A stretch of 8,272 nucleotides of DNA from contig CAYSBC010000073.1 in assembly GCA_964429195.1 (NCBI GenBank), positions 1 through 8,272 of the forward strand, read 5' to 3'. Source of the DNA: JBBAFM01 sp041655415 (lineage in GTDB: Bacteria; Bacillota; Clostridia; Peptostreptococcales; JAAYPU01). Under the pieces are notes generated by a model. The model was not told the DNA's origin. It worked only from the letters and a program-made list of their open reading frames with translations, and did no database searches. How positions within the stretch are numbered: the stretch's first letter is position 1; each line of letters opens with the position of its first letter. The translations under genes and the position numbers were made by a program. Below are positions 1-5,634 of this stretch, piece after piece.

Positions 1-53
1 TGCTGGAGGGGAAGTATCAAAATTACAGGAGCGAGGCTCTGCTTGGTCCCGAG
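1..53. other. Left edge, no gene identified
   Basis: No coding frame with a start and ribosome binding site is visible. The stretch contains a possible short hairpin (GAGC-GAG-GCTC, about 31-41) and a CCC-GAGA-GGG fold with a GNRA-like loop at about 48-57 that runs into the following terminator. It may be the 3' untranslated end or leader of a transcript that starts outside the window. I could not match it to a riboswitch class I know. Confidence 0.3.
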
Positions 54-94
54 AGGGGTATTGTACTAAATTTAAAATGCAGTACCCCTTTTTT
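54..94 (+). terminator. Intrinsic terminator, copy 1
   Basis: A 12-bp stem (54-65 with 78-89, including two G-T pairs) encloses a 12-base loop and is followed by a T-run at 89-94. It would end a transcript entering from the left of the window. A closely similar hairpin with the same flanking sequence lies at 5596-5634. Confidence 0.8.
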
Positions 95-123
95 CTTGCT
101 TCTGGTCGGTCTATGGAGAAACA

Positions 124-132
124 TGTTATAAT
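124..132 (+). promoter_or_regulatory. Extended -10 promoter candidate, copy 1
   Basis: TG-T-TATAAT is a perfect extended -10 element. No convincing -35 hexamer sits 16-18 bases upstream, which is tolerated by extended -10 promoters. The preceding sequence (GTCTATGG, then AACATG) is shared with 5651-5674. If active it would serve the remnant at 206-277 and possibly the J-domain gene at 319. The alternative is that the block is leftover coding sequence, because both copies can be read as VYG-x-TCYNE. Confidence 0.4.
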
Positions 133-205
133 GAAAAATAGTAGAAGATGGGGTAGGCAAAGATGATTAGTATTCATAAGGAAAACTTAGAGGGGGGTAT
201 TGCAA

Positions 206-277
206 ATGTTTCTTTTCAACAGAGAGGAAGTATACATAGGATATTCAAAATATCTTGTTAGCACTCTCGGCTTTTAA
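206..277 (+). pseudogene. Internally deleted remnant of the small gene found intact at 6254
   Basis: A 23-codon reading frame follows a GAGGGGGG ribosome-binding-like stretch. Its first 14 residues, MFLFNREEVYIGYS, match the start of the intact 88-residue protein at 6254 (MFVFNKEIVYIGYS). The next residues, KYLV, match that protein's KHLV near residue 79. The simplest reading is an in-frame deletion of about 64 codons, with a short CAA-type homology at the joint. The last residues diverge and the frame stops at TAA. It is probably not functional, although a micro-peptide cannot be excluded. Confidence 0.65.
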
Positions 278-286
278 TGCTAAAAT
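278..286 (+). promoter_or_regulatory. Extended -10 promoter candidate for the J-domain gene
   Basis: TGC-TAAAAT lies 32 bases upstream of the start codon at 319, giving a short leader. No clear -35 is seen. The -10 overlaps the right arm of an inverted repeat, TTAGCA (258-263) and TGCTAA (278-283), which could be a repressor site. Confidence 0.4.
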
Positions 287-318
287 GGATATAGTTTTAC
301 AAAGAGGAGATTGTTGCA

Positions 319-1101
319 ATGGTTTTTATAGAAAGAGTAGCAGGTAAAATTGTATATGGAGTGGCAAGGACCTTAGAGATATCAATGGAAGTTTTAATAC
401 AATTGTTAGCTACACTGGTTGTTTTAACAAAAAATATTGGTAGAGGTTGCGCAACCTTTATCAGTATGGGTGGTTGTTTATTCGTTATATTTATGGTTGG
501 ACCTTTTGGAATGGCAATTTTGACCAGTCCCTGGGGGTTTTTTACCATAGCCTTTTTGATTTTGTTCCCCATCTTAGGAGCAAGATTTGCTGTTTATCTA
601 AAATACTTAAAATATATAACAACAGAGTATCTCTATAATTTAGCTAACTATCTTCAAGATGGAGCAAATTATCAATATAAACCTTTTCAGGAATATAAAA
701 TTGCTTATCAGAAAGCAGAAAAAGAGCGCATGCGAAGAGAACAGGAATCTTATAATGAGCAGCAAAGACAGTGGGAAGAAAGAATGAAGCAACAAAGGCA
801 ACAATGGGAACAAAGTTTTTGGGGGAGACAGGGAGACTACTACGGTGGTCAGTGGAATTTTGGATCAAATTATATCAATCCTAACCTTGAGTTTAAAAAC
901 AAATATGAAAATAGCTGTGAAGTCTTAGGCGTCCCTTATGATGCCGATAGAGATCAAGTTAGAATGGCCTATCGAAAAAAAGCCAAAGAATACCATCCCG
1001 ACTTGAACAAGGCTCCAACAGCAGCCCAGATGTTTAATGAGATAACGAATGCCTATGAATTTTTAAGTGAAGAAAATATACAAAAATATAAGAACAATTA
1101 A
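319..1101 (+). CDS. Membrane protein with C-terminal J domain (DnaJ-like, type III)
   Basis: The 260-residue protein has three parts. Residues about 22-92 are hydrophobic and hold two or three membrane segments (clearest at 50-70 and 73-92). Residues 124-166 are a charged, Gln/Glu/Arg-rich stretch likely to form a coiled coil. Residues 196-260 are a J domain with the HPD motif at 226-228 that stimulates Hsp70 (DnaK) ATPase. The Gly/Phe-rich linker and zinc-finger domain of true DnaJ are absent, so it is not the housekeeping chaperone. The J domain is placed to recruit DnaK to the inner face of the membrane; which clients it serves cannot be seen. The start is supported by GAGGAG about nine bases upstream. 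It appears monocistronic, with its own terminator at 1237. Confidence 0.9.
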   Translation: MVFIERVAGKIVYGVARTLEISMEVLIQLLATLVVLTKNIGRGCATFISMGGCLFVIFMVGPFGMAILTSPWGFFTIAFLILFPILGARFAVYLKYLKYITTEYLYNLANYLQDGANYQYKPFQEYKIAYQKAEKERMRREQESYNEQQRQWEERMKQQRQQWEQSFWGRQGDYYGGQWNFGSNYINPNLEFKNKYENSCEVLGVPYDADRDQVRMAYRKKAKEYHPDLNKAPTAAQMFNEITNAYEFLSEENIQKYKNN

Positions 1102-1236
1102 TTATTCCAGAAATATAGTCACAACAGGTTGCTGAAGGTCTATCTTTAATTATTTTTATCACTCTCAAATCTGGTGCAGGCACGTAAGTTGTAAGTTATT
1201 GAACACTGAAGTAGATACATAATTTAAAAAAATTAG
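1102..1236. other. Spacer downstream of the J-domain gene
   Basis: I see no reading frame with a ribosome binding site, no RNA gene and no repeat here. It is most likely the 3' untranslated part of the J-domain transcript leading to the terminator at 1237. Confidence 0.4.
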
Positions 1237-1272
1237 AACCTCATACTAACAATATATTGTGTGGGGTTTTTT
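1237..1272 (+). terminator. Intrinsic terminator after the J-domain gene
   Basis: A 10-bp stem (1237-1246 with 1259-1268, three pairs being A/T-rich or G-T) with a 12-base loop is followed by six T's (1267-1272). The A-run at 1226-1232 can pair with the T-run, so it may also stop transcription from the other strand. It separates the J-domain gene from the transporter operon. Confidence 0.8.
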
Positions 1273-1317
1273 ATTTATACAATGTATATAGATGAGCAGG
1301 TATTTTAAAAAATAGTA

Positions 1318-1346
1318 TTGACAACTAAAAAACCTTAATGTATGAT
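1318..1346 (+). promoter_or_regulatory. Sigma-A-type promoter of the transporter operon
   Basis: A perfect TTGACA -35 (1318-1323) is separated by 17 bases from a TATGAT -10 (1341-1346). Transcription would begin near 1353, leaving a leader of about 80 bases before the first gene. It is the strongest promoter in the window and the only clear one before five closely spaced genes. Confidence 0.8.
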
Positions 1347-1358
1347 TACTTTGCAAAC

Positions 1359-1376
1359 AGTTAGCATATGATAACT
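1359..1376 (+). promoter_or_regulatory. Candidate operator palindrome at the operon start
   Basis: AGTTAGCATATGATAACT equals its own reverse complement except at one symmetric pair of positions. It sits just after the predicted transcription start, a typical place for repressor binding. Short outer arms CAAAC (1354-1358) and GTTTG (1394-1398) could extend it as an RNA hairpin. The regulator is not encoded in the window in any obvious way. Confidence 0.4.
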
Positions 1377-1433
1377 AGAAAATGATTGTTAAAGTTTGTA
1401 TAACAAATGGAGGCTCCGAATAGAGTGGAAATT

Positions 1434-2060
1434 ATGAAGTATATTTTTATAAATCCTGTTGTGGACAAGTTGCATGAAAAAAGAAAATTAAACGAGCTAT
1501 TGCTGCAGAAAGGATATCAAAGGGTAGAGGTAAAAACAGATTGGCATGGGATAGTAAAAGAAAAATACAATGAACTTTTGAAGGATACAAATTTAACAAT
1601 CATAGATAGACGTTGCCCGAAAACTATTGAAATGGTAAGTGCCTACATAGATGATGCTAGTGTATTAGCACATTCTATTGAGCCAATTTTGATACACTGT
1701 GCTATAGAACTGTCAGAGAGGGAGGATTTAAAGGATCGAAAGAAGATAATTACTACACCTTGTGAGAGTTTAGCAAGCTATGGAAACAAGATAGGATTAA
1801 AAGATACAGAGTTTATAAGTTGGAAGACATTTTTGAAATTGATAGATTCTGATAGAAAGCTTCAAGTAAGATCATTGGAAGCAAGTCCTATTCCACCGGG
1901 CTATTTTGAGTCTTTAAACGCAAAAGCAAGCAGTATTTCTGGCAAAGAAATGATAGAAGACTATTTTAAGAAAAACCTTCATAAGCAATATGAATTGGTT
2001 GAAGTGTTATACTGCTATAATGGCTGCCACAATGGAGATGGAGTTTTGATAGATGAATAA
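1434..2060 (+). CDS. Small [FeFe]-hydrogenase H-cluster-domain-like protein
   Basis: The 208-residue protein is predicted cytosolic. By eye it follows the order of the hydrogenase large-subunit C-terminal domain: RRCP at 59-62 (compare TSCCP), then SIEPILIH at 81-88 (compare the conserved SPM stretch), TTPCES at 107-112 (compare MPCTAK), and VEVLYCYNGCHNGDG at 189-203 (compare VEVMACPGGCxxGxG). Cys61, Cys110, Cys194 and Cys198 therefore match the four ligands of the H-cluster [4Fe-4S] unit. The proton-transfer cysteine is Arg and the lysine after PC is absent, so hydrogen turnover is unlikely; Fe-S binding, sensing or scaffolding is plausible. It lacks ferredoxin domains and is far shorter than HydA. 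The start is uncertain. ATG 1434 has only a weak AGTGGA upstream. GGAGG at 1409-1413 would instead fit GTG 1425, and an upstream ATG at 1407 overlaps that GGAGG and is unlikely. It overlaps the permease gene by 8 bases. Confidence 0.6.
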   Translation: MKYIFINPVVDKLHEKRKLNELLLQKGYQRVEVKTDWHGIVKEKYNELLKDTNLTIIDRRCPKTIEMVSAYIDDASVLAHSIEPILIHCAIELSEREDLKDRKKIITTPCESLASYGNKIGLKDTEFISWKTFLKLIDSDRKLQVRSLEASPIPPGYFESLNAKASSISGKEMIEDYFKKNLHKQYELVEVLYCYNGCHNGDGVLIDE

Positions 2061-2817
2061 GAGCAAAGGAATTAAAACAGCTATATCAGGAATCATTTTT
2101 CTCATTATATGGTGGCTTGTGACAGAGATGGGAACAGTGAGTACCTATATATTGCCAACACCAGCTAAAGTTCTAGATACTTCTTTAAAGATGCTTCTTA
2201 CTGGTGAGATATTTGAAGATATTTACATCAGCTTTATTAGAGTTATGAAAGGTTTTTTTATAGCAACAATAGCTGCTTTTCTACTTGCAATGGTAAGAAT
2301 TATTTTGCCTTGGTGCAATGATTACTATGAAAATATTATTCTTTTCTTAAAGAATATTCCACCACTAAGTTTGATATCATTATTTATCTTATGGTTCGGT
2401 ATAGGAGAAACTACAAAAGTAGGAATTATTATTTTAACTGGATTTTTCCCAATCTATTTGAATACAGTGAAAGGTTTTGTAAGTTGTGATAAAAAGCTCT
2501 TAGAAGTTGGAGAGGTTTATGGCTATTCCAAAGCAAGTAGTTTCTTTAAGATTAGATTACCCTATGCCATGTCGGATATATTAGTAGGTATGAGGACTGG
2601 TCTGGGATTTTGTTGGCGAGCCATCATTAGTGCAGAGATGATTGCTGCATCAGCTGGATTAGGGTATATGATTTTATTTGCACAACAAATGTCTAGGACA
2701 GATAAGGTAATTGCAGGTATTTTAGCTATAGGGATAGTAGGTTATAGCACAGACAGGCTATTTGCATTTGCAATCGATAAGTTATTGAAAGGGAAAGAGA
2801 ATAGTGGATGGGATTAG
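2053..2817 (+). CDS. ABC transporter permease, NitT/TauT (SsuC/TauC) type
   Basis: The 254-residue inner-membrane protein has about six hydrophobic segments, beginning with residues 9-24. The permease loop that docks on the ATPase (EAA motif) is at about 151-170: EVGEVYGYSKASSFFKIRLP, with the usual Gly and the terminal Ile-x-Leu-Pro. A GLGYMI stretch near 202-207 is also typical. The length is normal for the family. The start codon lies inside the end of the upstream gene (8-base overlap), which implies translational coupling. It presumably forms a homodimer that works with the ATPase and lipoprotein encoded next. Substrate cannot be read from the sequence; relatives carry sulfonates, nitrate, thiamine precursors, riboflavin and other small organic ligands. 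Confidence 0.93.
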   Translation: MNKSKGIKTAISGIIFLIIWWLVTEMGTVSTYILPTPAKVLDTSLKMLLTGEIFEDIYISFIRVMKGFFIATIAAFLLAMVRIILPWCNDYYENIILFLKNIPPLSLISLFILWFGIGETTKVGIIILTGFFPIYLNTVKGFVSCDKKLLEVGEVYGYSKASSFFKIRLPYAMSDILVGMRTGLGFCWRAIISAEMIAASAGLGYMILFAQQMSRTDKVIAGILAIGIVGYSTDRLFAFAIDKLLKGKENSGWD

Positions 2818-3517
2818 ATTAGTCAATGCATACAAGTCTTATACAGTTGAAAAGGATGAGCTTAAAGTATTAAATGGTATCAATTTAAATATTCCAGCTA
2901 GTAAAATCACCATTGTCCTGGGGCGAAGTGGTTGTGGAAAAACCACAATATTAAGACTTGTTGCAGGCCTGGAAGAGTTAGGGCAAGGTGAAATCCAAGG
3001 GGCTAATTTAAAAAGAAAAGCATATGTTTTTCAAGAAGATCGATTAATGCCATGGCTAGATGTCAAAAAAAACATAACCTTTGGTCTCGAAAAAAAAGAA
3101 ATCAATTATGATAAAATAAATGAGATTATTGAAATGGTGGATCTAAAAGAATTTTGCAATGCTTATCCCAATCAATTATCAGGAGGGATGAAACAAAGAG
3201 TATCGATAGCAAGAGCATTCGCTTATAATCCGGATTTCATCCTGATGGATGAACCATTCTCTGCATTAGATTTTTTTACAAGGGAACAGATGCAGAAAGA
3301 ACTAGTAAAGATTCATAAAAAGACAAGGTGTTCCATTTTATTTGTTACCCACAATATCGATGAAGCGTTGATGCTAGGGTCTAAAATAGTAATTTTAGAC
3401 AAAGGAATCATTAAGTCTCAGTATGAAATAGAGGGGGAAAATCATGAACGAGACTTACTGGAAAATCAATATGTAACTTTAAAAAAGCAAATCATAAATG
3501 ATTTAAAAATTATTTAA
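2804..3517 (+). CDS. ABC transporter ATP-binding protein, NitT/TauT (SsuB/TauB) type
   Basis: The 237-residue protein has every ABC ATPase signature. Walker A is GRSGCGKT (40-47), the Q-loop has Gln77 in FQEDRLMPW, the signature is LSGGM (125-129), and Walker B is ILMDE (146-150) with catalytic Glu150. The D-loop is SALD (153-156) and the switch His is 183. The Q-loop sequence QEDRLMPW is typical of the nitrate/sulfonate/taurine subfamily. It energises import through the adjacent permease. The start is GTG at 2804, overlapping the permease gene by 14 bases; the nearby ATG at 2808 is out of frame. All catalytic residues are intact, so it should be active. Confidence 0.95.
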   Translation: MDGIRLVNAYKSYTVEKDELKVLNGINLNIPASKITIVLGRSGCGKTTILRLVAGLEELGQGEIQGANLKRKAYVFQEDRLMPWLDVKKNITFGLEKKEINYDKINEIIEMVDLKEFCNAYPNQLSGGMKQRVSIARAFAYNPDFILMDEPFSALDFFTREQMQKELVKIHKKTRCSILFVTHNIDEALMLGSKIVILDKGIIKSQYEIEGENHERDLLENQYVTLKKQIINDLKII

Positions 3518-3546
3518 AAAAATACATATAAGTGGAGGAATAAACA

Positions 3547-4542
3547 ATGAAATCAAAGAAATTTTTAGCATTAATGTTAACAATTGCAGTAATGATCACA
3601 GCTCTGGTAGGGTGTTCGTCAAGCAGTTCACCGGATGACACTACAGAAAATGGAGATTTATCACAGTTAAAATTAGATAAGCTTACAATTACTCATGTTA
3701 CATCACCTTTGAATGTCCCAAGTATTATACAAAAAAATAAAAATGTATTTGCAGAAGAATTTAGCGAGAATGGTAAGACAATTGAAATAAATTATGCAGA
3801 GATTACATCAGGAGCAGACCAGACTCAAGCTTTAGCATCAGGAGATGTGGATGTTCTATATGCTGTTGGAGGAACATCGGTTATTTTAGCTGCGGCTAAT
3901 GGTGCTGATATCAAGATTTTAAACATGTATTCCAGATCTCCGGAAGCATTTTGCTTGTATTCAGGAGATGAGTCTATTCAATCAGCAGAAGATTTGAGAG
4001 GAAAGACAATTGCTGGACCTATGGGAACAAACTTACACCAATTATTAGTGGCTTATCTTAAGGAATCCAATATGACTATTGAAGATGTTAACTATGTCAA
4101 CATGTCAATTCCAGATGCAAAGGCAGGGCTAGATGGGAAGAGAATTGACGCTGCCTTAGTAGCAGGGCCTACTGCTTACCAAGCAAAACAACAAGGATAC
4201 AACTTAGTAACAAATGGCAAAGGGTTAACAGATGCAGTTATTGCTGTAGCAGTTAGGGAAGATTTTTATAATGAACACAAGGCAGAAATGGAAGTATTGA
4301 TGAATGCTCAAGCAAACATTATTAAATATATCAATGAAAATCACGATGAGGCAATGGATATTGTCGCAACAGAGCTTGATTTAGATAAAACAGCAGTTGA
4401 AGAGATGTTTATTCAATACGATTTCAATATTGAAGTGACAGAAGATGATTATAAAGCGTTCCAAAATATAGCAGACTTCATGTATGAAACAAAGATGATT
4501 GAAGAAGCCTTTGACACAAGTGACCTATTTATTAGGAAATAG
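3547..4542 (+). CDS. Substrate-binding lipoprotein of NitT/TauT-type ABC transporter
   Basis: The 331-residue protein starts with a lipoprotein signal: positive KSKK, a hydrophobic core at about 6-20 and lipobox LVGC with Cys23 as the lipidated residue. A Ser-rich linker follows. The mature part resembles the NMT1/SsuA-like periplasmic-binding fold: TITHVTSPLNVPSII near 47-61 at the ligand cleft, ALASGDVDVLYAVGGTS at 95-111, EDLRGKTIAGPMGTN at 148-162 and the second-lobe IDAALVAGP at 200-208. In a Gram-positive cell it would be tethered outside the membrane and deliver ligand to the permease. The ribosome binding site GGAGG (3534-3538) is the strongest inside the operon, consistent with the binding protein being made in excess. 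The 29-base gap after the ATPase gene keeps it in the operon. Its ligand is unknown. Confidence 0.92.
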   Translation: MKSKKFLALMLTIAVMITALVGCSSSSSPDDTTENGDLSQLKLDKLTITHVTSPLNVPSIIQKNKNVFAEEFSENGKTIEINYAEITSGADQTQALASGDVDVLYAVGGTSVILAAANGADIKILNMYSRSPEAFCLYSGDESIQSAEDLRGKTIAGPMGTNLHQLLVAYLKESNMTIEDVNYVNMSIPDAKAGLDGKRIDAALVAGPTAYQAKQQGYNLVTNGKGLTDAVIAVAVREDFYNEHKAEMEVLMNAQANIIKYINENHDEAMDIVATELDLDKTAVEEMFIQYDFNIEVTEDDYKAFQNIADFMYETKMIEEAFDTSDLFIRK

Positions 4543-4551
4543 GTGTAACAG

Positions 4552-5097
4552 ATGGAAGTAGAAATATTAAGAATAAAAGACAACAATGCTATCATTGAAA
4601 TCACCTACGAAGATTTACTGAAATACCACGGAAAGCAAATGATAGGTGGGGTAGCCCTTGCCTTCAAGATTATGCTAATGACTTTTCCAAAACTATGTGA
4701 TGAAATACCAGAGAGAGGGAACTTTAGTTTTTACAGTGGTATAGGAAAAAATGGGAGAGGTATTATTGATGCATGTGAAATGGTCATGCGTGTCAAGACC
4801 AATGACCAACTAAGATTGAATATCGAATATTCTGAGGATAAGCCAGGTGAGATAGCACCGGGTGGCGGTAGATACTACTTCGAAATAGGATACAAGAAGA
4901 AGCTTGTTAAGCTGTATTTAAAAGAAGGTATTATTTCAGAAGAATTTATCGTTTATTCAAAGCTAGCACATCAATGTAGAAAAGAAAATGTACCTATGAG
5001 GGATGATGATCAAGAAAAGCTATTGCAATTAAGGCAAGAACTAGCAAAAAGTATCATGTCATCTAGCCCAGAGGATATGTTTGTCATAATTAATTAG
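4552..5097 (+). CDS. FmdE-family-like protein, last gene of the transporter operon
   Basis: The 181-residue protein is predicted cytosolic. I recognise a divergent FmdE pattern (family named from the formylmethanofuran dehydrogenase operon). YHGKQMIGGVALAFKI at 25-40 compares with FHGHxCPGLALG. IIDACEMVMRV at 71-81 compares with the conserved VDAIQ segment, GRYYFEIGYKKKLVKLYLK at 106-124 with the central strands, and ELAKSIMSSSPEDMFVI at 163-179 with the usual C-terminal helix ending in DEELF. The His-x-x-x-Cys-Pro-Gly metal motif has become HGKQMIGG, so if it binds a ligand it does so differently. A weak AGGTG (4541-4545) precedes the ATG, only 9 bases after the binding-protein stop, suggesting coupling. 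The family assignment is by eye and could be wrong; the operon placement is solid. Confidence 0.5.
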   Translation: MEVEILRIKDNNAIIEITYEDLLKYHGKQMIGGVALAFKIMLMTFPKLCDEIPERGNFSFYSGIGKNGRGIIDACEMVMRVKTNDQLRLNIEYSEDKPGEIAPGGGRYYFEIGYKKKLVKLYLKEGIISEEFIVYSKLAHQCRKENVPMRDDDQEKLLQLRQELAKSIMSSSPEDMFVIIN

Positions 5098-5115
5098 AAG
5101 ATGGATAATGATATG

Positions 5116-5149
5116 AGGCGAAGGTAGGACATCTGTCCTACCTTCGCCT
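5116..5149 (+). terminator. Perfect 16-bp hairpin after the operon
   Basis: Arms 5116-5131 and 5134-5149 are perfectly complementary over 16 bp around a 2-base centre. It starts 18 bases after the last stop codon of the operon. The following bases are ACATTTCT, not a proper T-run, so it may act as a weak or bidirectional terminator or as a 3'-end stabiliser that protects the operon transcript. Confidence 0.55.
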
Positions 5150-5161
5150 ACATTTCTAAGC

Positions 5162-5193
5162 TCACCCCAATTTGTGAAGCAAATTGATGGTGA
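5162..5193 (+). repeat. Hairpin 1 of a structured non-coding block
   Basis: CAATTTG (5168-5174) pairs with CAAATTG (5180-5186) around a TGAAG loop, extended by TCACC (5162-5166) pairing with GGTGA (5189-5193) across a small bulge. The outer arm GCTCACC (5160-5166) can instead pair with GGTGAGC at 5259-5265. Confidence 0.5.
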
Positions 5194-5204
5194 ACTGATG
5201 CAAG

Positions 5205-5234
5205 GAAATCACAAATCTTTGATTTGTAGATTTC
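5205..5234 (+). repeat. Hairpin 2 of a structured non-coding block
   Basis: GAAATCACAAATC (5205-5217) pairs with GATTTGT and GATTTC (5221-5234) around a TTT loop, leaving one bulged A at 5228. That gives 13 base pairs, too long for chance in a 30-base span, and supports reading this block as a folded RNA or cruciform. Confidence 0.5.
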
Positions 5235-5260
5235 TACTGCGTAAGTAATTCGGAGTTTGG

Positions 5261-5394
5261 TGAGCAAAATTTCAAATAGTGTGTGGTTTATTTTTAGAAA
5301 ACCACACACTACTTGAAATTTTGAACATATTTGGTCTTTAATTACATTTTATTCCGAAATATCAACACACTAGTTGAAAATTTGCTCATTTTTT
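5261..5394 (+). repeat. Three-arm inverted repeat with alternative pairings and a T-run
   Basis: Arm A (5261-5289) can pair with arm B (5299-5323) to give 24 of 25 pairs around a 9-base loop. It can instead pair with arm C (5363-5388), giving 22 pairs over 24 positions with two mismatches. Arm C is followed directly by six T's (5389-5394), so A:C has the form of a terminator while A:B precludes it. B and C are related copies of one another, about 60 bases apart. It could be a switch in the operon's 3' region or the remains of a small mobile element. Confidence 0.6.
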
Positions 5395-5595
5395 AGCTAA
5401 AAGCTTAAAGTAGCAGGATTAGAAGAAGTGTGGAAGTAAAGTTTGGAGGATGAAATTTCAGTTTCCGCTTAGGAATCCTACAGGAAATGTAGATCAAACT
5501 TAGAAACAACATCCATTTTATCTTCGTACAAAAATTTGTTGGAAGGCTAAGGGTGGCGTAGAGACGCTTTGTTTGCCACATAAAGTATAGAAAAC
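5395..5595. other. Intergenic stretch without a recognised gene
   Basis: No supported gene is seen. AAGTTTG (5439-5445) can pair with CAAACTT (5495-5501), and GTGGC (5553-5557) with GCCAC (5575-5579), so parts may be folded leader RNA ahead of the terminator at 5596. A 17-codon frame from ATG 5450 has its GGAGG touching the start codon with no spacing and is not credible as a gene. Confidence 0.35.
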
Positions 5596-5634
5596 GGGTA
5601 TTGCAATTAAAGTTATAATTGCAGTACCTTTTTT
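5596..5634 (+). terminator. Intrinsic terminator, copy 2
   Basis: A 14-bp stem (5596-5609 with 5616-5629, two G-T pairs) with a 6-base loop is followed by a T-run (5629-5634). The sequence matches the terminator at 54-94 closely, including the GGGTATTG start and GCAGTACC 3' arm. Confidence 0.8.

Noticed and set aside
163..261. Frame from ATG 163 through the small-gene remnant
   Set aside because: It reads the homologous MFLFN segment in the wrong frame and has no ribosome binding site, so it is a shadow.
297..868. Reverse-strand frames opposite the J-domain gene (297-572 and 644-868)
   Set aside because: They lie entirely antisense to a clear J-domain gene and show no ribosome binding site or family motif.
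1407..1433. Upstream ATG as start of the hydrogenase-like protein
   Set aside because: The GGAGG that should serve as ribosome binding site lies inside its first codons; the residues MEAPNRVEI add nothing to the conserved pattern.
1347..1433. Thiamine (TPP) or SAM riboswitch before the importer operon
   Set aside because: The leader is too short, and neither CTGAGA/ACCTGATCTGG nor other aptamer cores are present.
5205..5395. CRISPR-like repeats, from the related arms B and C about 60 bases apart
   Set aside because: Only two diverged direct copies exist plus one inverted copy, with no regular spacers and no cas genes.
5450..5503. 17-codon frame beginning ATGAAATTTCAG after GGAGG
   Set aside because: The GGAGG touches the start codon with no spacing and the peptide resembles nothing I know.
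5541..5580. Possible T-box leader, because of AAGGGTGGC followed by a hairpin
   Set aside because: The T-box antiterminator needs the GGTGGnACCGCG-type core; here GGGTGG is followed by CGTAGAGACGC, and no specifier stem or downstream amino-acid gene is visible.
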